Assembly (NCBI RefSeq): GCF_900107455.1
Contig: NZ_FNQB01000003.1
Location: 868,001-932,000 of the forward strand
Direction of reading: 5' to 3'
DNA length: 64,000 nucleotides
From: Asanoa ishikariensis
GTDB lineage: Bacteria > Actinomycetota > Actinomycetes > Mycobacteriales > Micromonosporaceae
Shown: piece by piece, positions 50,781 to 62,333 of the stretch
Layout: every line of letters begins with the position of its first letter
Numbering within the stretch: the first letter of the stretch is position 1
Notes under the pieces: generated by a model
Databases searched by the model: none
Seen by the model: the letters and a program-made list of their open reading frames with translations, nothing else
What the model was told of the DNA's origin: nothing
Made by a program: the position numbers and the translations under genes

Positions 50781-51632
50781 CTACGCCGCCACCCGTGCTT
50801 CGTGGGTGGCGCGGACCCGGTCCCACAGGGCCGTGCGTTCCTCGGCGGTCACGTCGTCGAGGCCTAGGTTGAACAGGCCGGCAAGCATGGCCCACCACTC
50901 TTCCCGGTTGGTGACGTCGCGCCGGGCGATGCCGGTTGCGCTGACCGTCGTCAGGGTCAGGCCGCGCAGGATGTCGGCTCCCGCGACGTGCCTGCGTTGG
51001 GCGGTCAGTGTGCGGACGAAGCCGGACTCCGGCGACGTGGTCAGCTCGACGTGCATCGCCGCGAAGTCGGCAGGCATCGCCTCGGCCGTGCGGAAGTCCA
51101 TGCCGACGAAGGCGCCGAACGGGGCGTGGGTCAGGCGCCAGCCGTCGGGCTCGACCGCCGAGTGGCCTAGGTGGAACGCGTAGGGGCCCTGCTCGAAGGA
51201 GCCCGGCGTCAACGGGACCGGTGCGTGCAGGCCGTCGCCTAGGCCCACGTCGGCGAACCAGACGCCGGCCGGGCACTCCGGTGTGGGTAGGCCGTGGACG
51301 GTCAGCACCAGGTGGTTGCCGTTGGCACCGACCGGCTCGGCGGCCGCGTGGCCCTGGACGCCGCCCACGTGCCAGCGCACGTCGTAGCCCAGCTCGGTGA
51401 GCAGCGCGGACATCGCGCCGTTGAGGTGGTAGCAGTAGCCGCCCCGGCCGAGACGGGCGATCCGGTCGGCTGACTCGAGCGGATCGACAGTGGTGGTGCG
51501 GCCGAGGTGGATGTCGAACGTGGTGTAGGCGATGCGCTCGGCGTGGGCACGGTGCAGCGTGGCGAGGGCGGCGGCGCTCGGCGGCTCGGCGCGCAGGCCG
51601 AGCCGACGGAGGTAGGTGGACACGTCGATCAT
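50781..51632 (-). CDS. arylamine N-acetyltransferase
   Basis: The 283-residue enzyme has the cysteine-protease-like NAT triad: Cys67 in RGGYCYHLN, His107 in GNHLVLTV and Asp128 in ADVGLGD. The usual RGGxCxE motif has His instead of Glu two residues after the catalytic Cys. NATs move acetyl groups from acetyl-CoA to arylamines or hydrazines. A TAGCGT box 6 nt before ATG 51632 suggests a leaderless mRNA. It is divergent from the repeat-containing MFS gene. Confidence 0.9.
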   Translation of the reverse strand: MIDVSTYLRRLGLRAEPPSAAALATLHRAHAERIAYTTFDIHLGRTTTVDPLESADRIARLGRGGYCYHLNGAMSALLTELGYDVRWHVGGVQGHAAAEPVGANGNHLVLTVHGLPTPECPAGVWFADVGLGDGLHAPVPLTPGSFEQGPYAFHLGHSAVEPDGWRLTHAPFGAFVGMDFRTAEAMPADFAAMHVELTTSPESGFVRTLTAQRRHVAGADILRGLTLTTVSATGIARRDVTNREEWWAMLAGLFNLGLDDVTAEERTALWDRVRATHEARVAA

Positions 51633-51638
51633 GCGGTG

Positions 51639-51644
51639 ACGCTA
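51639..51644 (-). promoter_or_regulatory. leaderless -10 box of the NAT gene (TAGCGT)
   Basis: Minus-strand TAGCGT, then 6 nt, then ATG 51632. Confidence 0.45.
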
Positions 51645-51713
51645 ACGCGAGGGTGCGACGTTTTCCGTGGCGCGCCCACGCATCCCGGGCGGTGCGCCGG
51701 GTATGCGGCATTG

Positions 51714-53633
51714 GTGGAAGGCCGGCTGCCGGGGGTACGCGCGGGGGCCGGGCCGAGGCGTTTGATCGCCCGACTGTCGGAAGCTCTGGGCGGGCCGGTC
51801 CGGGCCCGCGTGATCGTCCTGTTGGCGTTCGTGCTGGCGCTGAACTCCGCCGACAGCGGGACGATCGGAGCGGTCGGCGCGCCGTTGGAGGCCGACCTCG
51901 GCATCTCGCACGCGCAGCTCGGCCTCTTCGCGACCGTCTCGTCCGGGGTCGGCGCTGTCGCCGCCCCGATAGCCGGCGTGCTCGCCGACCGGACCCTCCG
52001 GGTCCGGCTGCTCGCGATCACGATCGCCGTCTGGGGCGCCTCGATGGTGGTCGGCGGGCTCGCGCCGGACTACCTCTGGCTGCTGCTGTCCCGGATCACC
52101 CTCGGCGCCGCGGTGGCCGCCTCCGGCCCGATCGTCGCTTCGCTGATCGGCGACCTCTTTCCCGCCGGCGAACGGGCGAAGATCTACGGCTGGGTACTCA
52201 CCGGTGAGCTGGTCGGCGCCGGCCTCGCCCTACTGGTCGGCGGCGACGTCGCTGCCTGGCTCTCGTGGCGGGCGCCCTTCCTCGGGCTTGCCGTGCTCAG
52301 CCTCGGGCTGGCTGCCGCGCTCTGGCGGCTGATGCCCGAGCCCAGCCGCACCGGCGCCAGCCGCTTACCACCCGCCGCAGGCCTGCACCGGCGACGGGAC
52401 CAAGACCGCAGCCAGGATCCGATCCACGGCCGGGACCACGGCCGGGACCACGGCCCGGACCACGGCCCGGACCACGGCCCGGACCAGAGCCACAGCCGGG
52501 ACGACGGCCAGCACCAGGTCCGCAGTCGGGACCTGGACCAGGGTCAGGATCCGGACTACGGCCAAGGCCAGGAAATGGGCCACGGCCGAAAACAGGCGGC
52601 GGACCACGCCCAGGAACAGGCCGCAGACCACGCCCAGGAACAGGCGCTGAGCCCCAGCCGGAAGCAGGCGCCGGACCGCGGTCAGGAACAGGCCGCAGAC
52701 CACGCCCGGGAACAGGCGCTGAGCCCCAGCCGGAAGCAGGCGCCGGACCGCGGTCAGGAACAGGCCGCAGACCACGCCCGGGAACAGGCGCTGGGCCACG
52801 GCCGGGAACAGGCGCTGGGCCACGGCCGGGAACAGGCGGCGGACCCCGATCACGGCCAGGTGTTGGACCGTGGCCGGGAGGCTGTTCTTGACGAGGGGGT
52901 TCCGCCCGATCCGGGTCGGGTGCTGCGTGACGACCCGAACGCCATGAGCTTCTGGCAGGCCGCGCGGTACGTGCTCGGTATTCGTACTGTCCGGACGCTG
53001 ATCGTTGCCACCGCGATCGGGTACTTCTTCTTCGCCGGGCTGCGCACCTTCGCATTGATCTTCGCCCTCGATCGGTACGGGCTGTCGCAGGGTCTGGTCA
53101 GCCTGGTCGTCATTCCGATCGGGCTGGGGGCGGTGGCCGGCACCCTGTTCGGCGGCCGGCTGACCGACCGGGCATTACGCCGACGCCACACGCGGGCGCG
53201 GGTCACGGTGCCGGCGGTCGCTTACTCGGCGGCCGCACTGTTCTTCCTGCCCGGCCTGCTCGTCGCCGAGATCTGGTTGTCGATCGGCTTCTTCACCCTC
53301 GGCGCCTGCTGCCTCGCCGCCGCCAATCCGCCGCTCGGCGCCGCCCGGCTCGACATCGTGCCCGCCGCGCTGTGGGGGCGCGCGGAGAGCGTGCGCACCG
53401 TGCTCCAGCTCGCCGCCGAAGCGGCCGGCCCCGTCGCCTTCGGATTCGTCGCCGACGAGCTCGGTGGCCCGGCCGGGCGCGGTGGCGGGCTGCGCTCCGC
53501 GTTCCTCATCATGCTCGTGCCACTGCTGCTCAACGGCCTGCTCCTGCTTCGGGCCCGGCGCACCTACCGCACCGACGTGGCCACCGCCGCCGCGGCCCGC
53601 CCGGCCGACACCCAGCTCACGAAGCCGCGTTGA
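51714..53633 (+). CDS. MFS transporter with 200-residue octapeptide-repeat insertion
   Basis: The 639-residue protein contains a complete 12-helix MFS fold split by a long insertion. Helices 1-6 occupy about residues 25-210 (AFVLALNSADSGTIGAVGAP, motif A-like VLADRTLRVRLL) and helices 7-12 lie at about 410-625 (VATAIGYFFFAGLRTF). Between them residues ~212-409 form a His/Asp/Gln/Arg-rich low-complexity domain with HGPD and octapeptide repeats in the cytosolic central loop. Family members normally have 400-450 residues. The start is uncertain: GTG 51714 or TTG 51711 lack a ribosome binding site. Substrate unknown. Confidence 0.82.
   Translation: MEGRLPGVRAGAGPRRLIARLSEALGGPVRARVIVLLAFVLALNSADSGTIGAVGAPLEADLGISHAQLGLFATVSSGVGAVAAPIAGVLADRTLRVRLLAITIAVWGASMVVGGLAPDYLWLLLSRITLGAAVAASGPIVASLIGDLFPAGERAKIYGWVLTGELVGAGLALLVGGDVAAWLSWRAPFLGLAVLSLGLAAALWRLMPEPSRTGASRLPPAAGLHRRRDQDRSQDPIHGRDHGRDHGPDHGPDHGPDQSHSRDDGQHQVRSRDLDQGQDPDYGQGQEMGHGRKQAADHAQEQAADHAQEQALSPSRKQAPDRGQEQAADHAREQALSPSRKQAPDRGQEQAADHAREQALGHGREQALGHGREQAADPDHGQVLDRGREAVLDEGVPPDPGRVLRDDPNAMSFWQAARYVLGIRTVRTLIVATAIGYFFFAGLRTFALIFALDRYGLSQGLVSLVVIPIGLGAVAGTLFGGRLTDRALRRRHTRARVTVPAVAYSAAALFFLPGLLVAEIWLSIGFFTLGACCLAAANPPLGAARLDIVPAALWGRAESVRTVLQLAAEAAGPVAFGFVADELGGPAGRGGGLRSAFLIMLVPLLLNGLLLLRARRTYRTDVATAAAARPADTQLTKPR
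52573..52860 (+). repeat. 24-bp/72-bp nested coding repeats
   Basis: The region is built of 24-bp units encoding octapeptides such as AADHAQEQ, ALSPSRKQ, APDRGQEQ and ALGHGREQ. Two successive 72-bp blocks (three octapeptides, period 72 from about 52641) are almost identical at the DNA level, which points to recent tandem duplication. A separate run of 12-bp HGPD/HGRD units lies just upstream (about 52426-52485). Confidence 0.88.
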
Positions 53634-54714
53634 CCGCGGAGCCCAGCCGCTCCAGAGCCTCCCCGAAGACGTCCGGCGGCAGGTGTCCGAACCCCAGCCG
53701 GAACACCCGGTCGGACTCGAAGAACCAGGACCCTCGCCCCACCCGCACATCGCGCGCGGCAAGCGCGGCGTAGAACCGCGAGACCGACACCTCCGGCCGC
53801 AACCGCAGGCAGCAGAGCGCGCCGGCATCCGGGCGAAGCAGCTCCAGCGAAGGCACCTCCGACACCCAGGACGTCAGGGTGGCCAGGGCAAAGCCCAACG
53901 CCTCCCGCCGCGAACCCAGCACCGAATCCCGCTGCCGCAGCACCTCCAACGCCAGCAGCTCGTCGACGCCCGACCCGGTGATCAGCGTCGTGAACTTGGC
54001 TCGGCGCAGCCGCTCGTACAACGCGGGCGCGGTCGCGGTCAGCCAGCCGACCCGCAGGCCTGGGGCGCCATAGGCCTTCGACAGCGACGAGCACGTCACC
54101 ACCGACGGGCCGAGCGACGCGGCCGACGGTGCCGGCACACCGTCGTACGCGCCGTCCCGGTAGGTCTCGTCCACCAGCACCACCGCGTCCGGTGCCACCG
54201 CCGCCACCCCGGCCACCAGGTCGGCCAGGTCGCGGGCGGCAAGACGTACGCCGGACGGGTTCTGGGGTGAGGCGACCGAGACCAGCCGGGTCGTGGGGCG
54301 GACGGCCGCCACAACAGCGGGCACGTCGAGCCGGTAGCCCGCGTCGAAGGACAGCGGCACCGTCGAGACCGAGGCGCGCAGTGAGTTCAGCACCGACACC
54401 GCCGGCGGGAAGCACGGCGTCGCCACCACCGCGTGGTCGCCGGCCTCGCAGGTGACCATGGCGAGCAGGAACATCCCCGCGACACCGCCGGGCGTCAGCA
54501 GCACCTCGTCGGCGTCGACACCAAGATCCTTGGCCACCACGGTACGCAGCGCGGGCGAACCGGGCGTCGTCCCGTACCCGATGGCCAGGTCGTCGAGCAG
54601 CCCCGGAGTGAGCAGCGAACCGAGGCGCAGCGGCGGGCTCGTGCTCTCCCCCAGGTCGTACCGGCACGGCTCGTCGACGAGGTCGGACATCGGCGTGGGC
54701 GGAAAGCGTTCCAT
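53617..54714 (-). CDS. PLP-dependent aminotransferase (class I/II)
   Basis: The 365-residue enzyme has the fold-type I pattern: DDLAIGYGTTPGSPALRTVVA, LTPGGVAGMFLLAM, ASPQNPSGVRLAARDLADLV, VVLVDETYRDGAYDG and the PLP lysine in VTCSSLSKAYGAPGLRVGW, then an arginine in VFRLGFGHLP for the carboxylate. Substrate unknown. ATG 54714 follows a weak GGTGG. It overlaps the repeat MFS gene end by 17 bp and is divergent from the oxalate/formate-type carrier, whose substrates might be related acids. Confidence 0.88.
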   Translation of the reverse strand: MERFPPTPMSDLVDEPCRYDLGESTSPPLRLGSLLTPGLLDDLAIGYGTTPGSPALRTVVAKDLGVDADEVLLTPGGVAGMFLLAMVTCEAGDHAVVATPCFPPAVSVLNSLRASVSTVPLSFDAGYRLDVPAVVAAVRPTTRLVSVASPQNPSGVRLAARDLADLVAGVAAVAPDAVVLVDETYRDGAYDGVPAPSAASLGPSVVTCSSLSKAYGAPGLRVGWLTATAPALYERLRRAKFTTLITGSGVDELLALEVLRQRDSVLGSRREALGFALATLTSWVSEVPSLELLRPDAGALCCLRLRPEVSVSRFYAALAARDVRVGRGSWFFESDRVFRLGFGHLPPDVFGEALERLGSAVNAAS

Positions 54715-54889
54715 CCACCGATGGTGGCCACAAAGCCGACGCGAGAGGCAGAGCCAATCGGCGGACGGTGGTCCGGTCGGCGACCCACCACGACCGCTCA
54801 CCGCGAAGATCCGACCGCGCGCTTCGACATGCGAGACATTCATGATCGTCTTACTATCGAAACGGTTCATTGCGGCAGGAGGCACACCA

Positions 54890-56299
54890 ATGGCCCTGTT
54901 ATCCGCTCTCGATCGTGAGCACACCGTCGCACCCCCGGGGTTCAGCAGGTGGCTGATTCCCCCCGCGGCGCTCGCCGTGCATCTGTGCATCGGCCAGGCG
55001 TACGCCACCAGCGTCTACAAGAACTCGTTCGTCGCGCACTTCGGCGCGAGCCAGACCGCGATCGGCATCATCTTCAGCATCGCGATCGTCATGCTCGGCC
55101 TGTCGGCCGCCGTCGCCGGCACCTGGGTGGAGAACAACGGACCGCGCAAGGCGATGTTCGTCTCGGCCTCGTTCTGGGCCACCGGCTTCCTGGTCAGCGC
55201 GCTCGGCATCGCGACCGAACAGCTCTGGCTGGTCTACCTCGGGTACGGGGTGATCGGCGGCATCGGCCTGGGCATCGGCTACATCTCCCCCGTCTCCACC
55301 CTGATCAAGTGGTTCCCCGACCGGCCGGGCCTCGCCACCGGGCTGGCCATCATGGGCTTCGGCGGCGGCGCGCTGATCGCCGGCCCGGCCTCTCGCCAGC
55401 TCCTGTCGTTCTACGACGCGGGCTACGACCCCAACGTCAGCACCTCGGTCGCGTCGGGCGGCGCGCTCGTGGCGCTCTTCCTGACCCTGGGCATCGGGTA
55501 CTTCCTGATCATGATGTTCGGGGTGTTCAACGTGCGGGTGCCGGCCGAGGGCTGGCGGCCGGAGGGCTTCGACCCGGCCACCGTGGCGGCCAAGCCGCTG
55601 GTCACCACCGCGAGCGTGTCGGCCGCCAACGCGATCAGGACGCGCTCGTTCTGGCTGCTCTGGATCGTGCTGTTCTGCAACGTGACCGCCGGCATCGGCA
55701 TCCTGGAGCAGGCCAGCCCGATGATCCAGGACTTCTTCCGGGAGGGTACGACGTCGACCGTCGCCGTCTCGGCGGCCGCCGGCTTCGTCGGCGTGCTCTC
55801 GCTGTTCAACATGGCCGGCCGGTTCGCCTGGTCGTCCACCTCGGATCTGATCGGCCGCAAGCCGATCTACCTGGTGTACCTCGGCGTCGGCATGGTGCTC
55901 TACGCCCTGCTGGCCTCGGTCGGGCACACCGCGACCGCACTGTTCGTGCTGCTCGCGGGCGTGATCCTGTCGTTCTACGGCGGCGGGTTCGCGACCGTGC
56001 CGGCGTACCTGCGCGACCTGTTCGGCACCTACCAGGTGGGCGCGATCCACGGCCGGCTGCTGACCGCCTGGTCGGCGGCGGGCGTGGCCGGACCGCTGAT
56101 CATCAACGGGTTCCTCGACGCGCAGGGCAAGCCTGGCTCGCTGACCGCCGAGGCGTACCGGCCGGCGCTGTTCACCATGGTCGGTGTGCTGGCGATCGGG
56201 TTCCTGGCGAACCTGCTGATCCGGCCGGTGCCGGAGCGGTATCACGAGCAGGCGGCAACTCAGGCGAAACCGACCAAACACAAGGAGGCGGCGGCATGA
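54890..56299 (+). CDS. oxalate/formate antiporter-family MFS transporter
   Basis: The 469-residue carrier is of the OFA family: HLCIGQAYATSVYKNSF in helix 1, GTWVENNGPRKAMFVSASFW (motif A), GYISPVSTLIKWFPDRPGLATGLAIMGFGGGALI, and FNMAGRFAWSSTSDLIGRKPIYL. It exchanges small mono- or dicarboxylates such as oxalate/formate. AGGAGG lies 7 nt before ATG 54890. The stop codon overlaps (ATGA) the start of a 32-residue single-helix protein, the small subunit typical of this subgroup. Confidence 0.9.
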   Translation: MALLSALDREHTVAPPGFSRWLIPPAALAVHLCIGQAYATSVYKNSFVAHFGASQTAIGIIFSIAIVMLGLSAAVAGTWVENNGPRKAMFVSASFWATGFLVSALGIATEQLWLVYLGYGVIGGIGLGIGYISPVSTLIKWFPDRPGLATGLAIMGFGGGALIAGPASRQLLSFYDAGYDPNVSTSVASGGALVALFLTLGIGYFLIMMFGVFNVRVPAEGWRPEGFDPATVAAKPLVTTASVSAANAIRTRSFWLLWIVLFCNVTAGIGILEQASPMIQDFFREGTTSTVAVSAAAGFVGVLSLFNMAGRFAWSSTSDLIGRKPIYLVYLGVGMVLYALLASVGHTATALFVLLAGVILSFYGGGFATVPAYLRDLFGTYQVGAIHGRLLTAWSAAGVAGPLIINGFLDAQGKPGSLTAEAYRPALFTMVGVLAIGFLANLLIRPVPERYHEQAATQAKPTKHKEAAA

Positions 56300-56394
56300 G
56301 TACGCGGCTCGCGGTGTCCTGGACCTTGATCGCGATCCTGTTGGGCTACGGAGTGGTGGAGACCGTGATCACCGCGGTCAAGCTGTTCCAGTGA
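56296..56394 (+). CDS. MFS transporter small subunit (32-residue membrane peptide)
   Basis: The 32-residue product STRLAVSWTLIAILLGYGVV-type sequence forms a single membrane helix with a basic N-terminus, and ends AVKLFQ. Such peptides directly follow OFA-family MFS genes in many actinobacteria and proteobacteria and are annotated as their small subunit; the role is unproven. ATG overlaps the MFS stop codon, GGAGG lies 8 nt upstream within the MFS gene, and the end overlaps the convergent TDT gene by 17 bp. Confidence 0.78.
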   Translation: MSTRLAVSWTLIAILLGYGVVETVITAVKLFQ

Positions 56395-57349
56395 CCTTCG
56401 TCGGCGGCGTCGGCCTGGGCAGGTATCGGCCGCGGGCGACCGCGACCAGCGTGCGCAGGGCGATGCCGCCGACCAGCAGTGTGATCAGGCCGATCACCAA
56501 CCAGCTCAGCGCGAGGTGGGGCGCCGGCCGGCCCATGTTGATCCAGATCAGCGTGACGTTGGCGACGACGGCGTAGGCGAACGAGAACGCCCAGAACCCG
56601 GGGCCGAACTTCAGCCGGACGAACGCGGGCAGGAAACGGAACTGGGCGATCACGAGGAGCACGCCGTACCCGGCGATGGCCGTGGCGACCAGGTCGATCC
56701 GGTTGCCGTTGAGTGCGAGGTAGGCCAGGCTGGCGACCGCCGCCGGCGCCGCCTCGATGGCCAGCGTCGGGATCAGTGGCGGCGCCAGCAGCGGGTTCAC
56801 GAACAGCCGGTTCATGATGATCGAACCCATCACCAGCCAGCAGATCAGGCCCAGCCCGAACAGGAACTCGGCGAGCCGGCGCTGGCCGATGTCGGACGCG
56901 GCGGCGGACGCGACGAGTCCACCGGCGACGGTGGGCAGGAAGTAGCCCGGATGGATCTTCGGCGCGTCCAGCGGTGCGTAGATCCATTGCCCCGTGATCC
57001 AGCCGCCGAACAGCACCGTGAGCGCGATGAAGACGTCGACCACCGCCACCGCTGCCGTGTGCGCCCGAGGTTCCAGCCCCTGCGCGGCCAGCAGCATGGG
57101 CGTGATCAACGCGAGCGAGATGAACGGCGCGAAGATGTCGTCGGTCAGGTCGGCCCGCACGTCGCGGGGATGCCGGAAGTAGACGACGCAGCACACCGCC
57201 CAGACGACCCCCGCCAGGACCAGCAGTGCGTCGGTGACCCCCGCCGGGGAGATGCCGTACGACTGCGCCGTCTCCCAAACCCCCGCCAGGCCGGTCAGTC
57301 CGAACGGCATGCTGAAGACGTTTGGTGGCACTTTGGTGTGAGCTGCCAC
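56378..57349 (-). CDS. TehA/SLAC1-family (TDT) anion or C4-acid transporter
   Basis: The 323-residue protein has about ten predicted membrane helices and the TDT family pattern: PNVFSMPFGLTGLAGVWETAQSYG, FGGWITGQWIYAPLDAPKIHPGYFLPTVAGGLVAS, and a conserved GYGVLL helix. Members carry tellurite, dicarboxylates, or act as anion channels. A TAACGT box 7 nt before GTG 57349 suggests leaderless transcription. It is convergent with the OFA carrier and may handle related organic anions. Confidence 0.85.
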   Translation of the reverse strand: MAAHTKVPPNVFSMPFGLTGLAGVWETAQSYGISPAGVTDALLVLAGVVWAVCCVVYFRHPRDVRADLTDDIFAPFISLALITPMLLAAQGLEPRAHTAAVAVVDVFIALTVLFGGWITGQWIYAPLDAPKIHPGYFLPTVAGGLVASAAASDIGQRRLAEFLFGLGLICWLVMGSIIMNRLFVNPLLAPPLIPTLAIEAAPAAVASLAYLALNGNRIDLVATAIAGYGVLLVIAQFRFLPAFVRLKFGPGFWAFSFAYAVVANVTLIWINMGRPAPHLALSWLVIGLITLLVGGIALRTLVAVARGRYLPRPTPPTKVTGTA

Positions 57350-57356
57350 GAATGCG

Positions 57357-57362
57357 ACGTTA
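57357..57362 (-). promoter_or_regulatory. leaderless -10 box (TAACGT)
   Basis: Minus-strand TAACGT, then 7 nt, then GTG 57349 of the TDT gene. Confidence 0.45.
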
Positions 57363-57408
57363 CCGGCTCAGGGTTCCCTCGCGCGGCCGCATCCGGCATC
57401 CTCGATGG

Positions 57409-57648
57409 ATGGGTGAGGTCTACCCGCTCCCGGGAGTTGGCGACACCTTCGACGACGTACGCGACGGCGGACGCCGACTGCGGGTCAGCGTGTACGCGGA
57501 CCGCGGCATGGTGGTGCTCTCGCTGTGGTCCGGTGTGGCCTGCCGGGCGTCGTTCCGGCTGGCCGCCGCCGACGCCGAGCGGCTGCGGGCCGCCCTCGAA
57601 CTGCCGGCGGAGACCGCACCGGACCCGCCCGTCAGCGCTTGCGGATGA
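57409..57648 (+). CDS. hypothetical protein (79 aa)
   Basis: I do not recognise a family. The 79-residue protein begins MGEVYPLPGVGDTFDDVRDGG, has three or four beta strands (LRVSVYADRGMVVLSLW) and a helix LAAADAERLRAALEL, and ends in a short Pro-rich tail. It resembles small DUF-type proteins found in actinobacteria. It lies between divergent and convergent neighbours and overlaps the convergent O-methyltransferase gene by 17 bp. Confidence 0.65.
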   Translation: MGEVYPLPGVGDTFDDVRDGGRRLRVSVYADRGMVVLSLWSGVACRASFRLAAADAERLRAALELPAETAPDPPVSACG

Positions 57649-58282
57649 GAGTGACCCCGTCGCGCACCGGCAGCATGACGACACTGACCCGCGGGTCGGC
57701 GACGACGCGGTCGTTGATCTCGCGGATCGCGAGGTCGCCCTCGTCGGTGGCCGTCGGGTCGACGACCCGGCCGCCGCGCAGCACGTTGTCGAGCACGATC
57801 AGGCCGCCCGGGCGCAGCCGGGTGACCAGCTCCTCGTAGTACGCGGGGTAGCCCGGCTTGTCGGCGTCGATGAAGGCGAAGTCGATGTTCTCCTCGGCCG
57901 GCAGCGCCCGCAGCGTCTCGATCGCCGGCGCGATCCGCAGGTCGATCCGGTCGGCGACGCCGGCCCGGTCCCAGTAGCGCCGGGCGATCGAGGTCCACTC
58001 GTCACTGACGTCGCAGGCCAGCAGCGTGCCGCCGGGCGCCAGCCCCCGGGCGACGCAGATCGAGGAGTAGCCGGTGAACACACCCACCTCGACGGCCCGG
58101 GTGGCGCCGACGAGCTGGACCAACATGGTCAGCAGCTCACCTTCGTCGTGCGAGATCTGCATGCCGGCCGCGTCGGGAAACGCACGGTTGGTCTCGATGG
58201 CGAGCTCGCGCAACAGGTTGTCGGCCGCCGAGGAATGGGCAAGCACGTAGTCACTGATGGCTGGGCTGGTGATGTCGGGCAT
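57632..58282 (-). CDS. class I O-methyltransferase (COMT-like, caffeoyl-CoA type)
   Basis: The 216-residue SAM-dependent enzyme has motif I VEVGVFTGYSSICVARGL, AFIDADKPGYPAYYEEL (acidic metal/substrate site) and VLDNVLRGGRVVDP, the arrangement of metal-dependent catechol/caffeoyl-CoA-type O-methyltransferases. The ATG at 58282 follows a TAGGCT -10 box at 7 nt. The -35 region of this promoter falls inside the adjacent MITE-like element, whose end abuts the box. Confidence 0.9.
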   Translation of the reverse strand: MPDITSPAISDYVLAHSSAADNLLRELAIETNRAFPDAAGMQISHDEGELLTMLVQLVGATRAVEVGVFTGYSSICVARGLAPGGTLLACDVSDEWTSIARRYWDRAGVADRIDLRIAPAIETLRALPAEENIDFAFIDADKPGYPAYYEELVTRLRPGGLIVLDNVLRGGRVVDPTATDEGDLAIREINDRVVADPRVSVVMLPVRDGVTLIRKR

Positions 58283-58289
58283 GATCCCT

Positions 58290-58295
58290 AGCCTA
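58290..58295 (-). promoter_or_regulatory. leaderless -10 box of the O-methyltransferase gene (TAGGCT)
   Basis: Minus-strand TAGGCT, then 7 nt, then ATG 58282. Its first base is the outermost base of the inverted-repeat element at 58295-58458. Confidence 0.5.
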
Positions 58296-58458
58296 GGTCG
58301 TGTCCTGTCGCTCATCGCGAGCCGAGACGGAGTCCAGGTGTCGTCTGGTGGTGGCCCGGGATTGCCGGGATACCGGTGTTGTATCTCGGTGATCCCGGGA
58401 CGCCGCCAGGCGGCGGCTGGGCCCGTCGCAGGCCGCGATGAGCGACAGGACACGACCT
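58295..58458. mobile_element. MITE-like element with 25-bp perfect terminal inverted repeats
   Basis: The 164-bp element has terminal arms at 58295-58319 and 58434-58458 that are exact reverse complements; the left starts AGGTCGTGTCCTGTCGCTC. It contains internal inverted repeats (CCCGGGAT...ATCCCGGG and GCCGCC-A-GGCGGC) and no open frame. These are the features of a miniature inverted-repeat transposable element mobilised by a transposase elsewhere. No obvious long target duplication is seen; CTAG at the left and ACCT-TT at the right leave at most a short duplication. It separates divergent genes. Confidence 0.85.
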
Positions 58459-58497
58459 TTGATCGTGGGCACGCCGGGGTGGCAGGATGAGGCGGTT

Positions 58498-62102
<3,605 letters not shown>

Positions 62103-62152
62103 TGTTCCGCCGGGCCGCCCCACGGGTGGCCCGGCGGATGCATCATGTGAGC

Positions 62153-62332
62153 ATGGAGGACGACGAGCGCGTGGTGTTCAACGACGAGGAGGCCGCGTTC
62201 CTGCGGCACGCCCGGTTCGGCGAGCTGCCGCCCCGGGTGCTTCCGGACGAGCTGGTCGAGCTCCAGGAGACCGAGCCGCGCCCGATCCGGCCCGACGTGC
62301 TCCCCGACGAGGACGTCTGGCGCTCTTCCTGA
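62153..62332 (+). CDS. small acidic hypothetical protein (59 aa)
   Basis: No family recognised. The 59-residue protein is strongly acidic and proline-containing (MEDDERVVFNDEEAAFLRHA, then LPPRVLPDELVEL and RPDVLPDEDVW). It has no membrane helix. GTG 62147 is an alternative start. It lies 50 bp after the GH2 gene and ends 1 bp from the convergent AhpD-like gene. Confidence 0.6.
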   Translation: MEDDERVVFNDEEAAFLRHARFGELPPRVLPDELVELQETEPRPIRPDVLPDEDVWRSS

Positions 62333-62333
62333 C

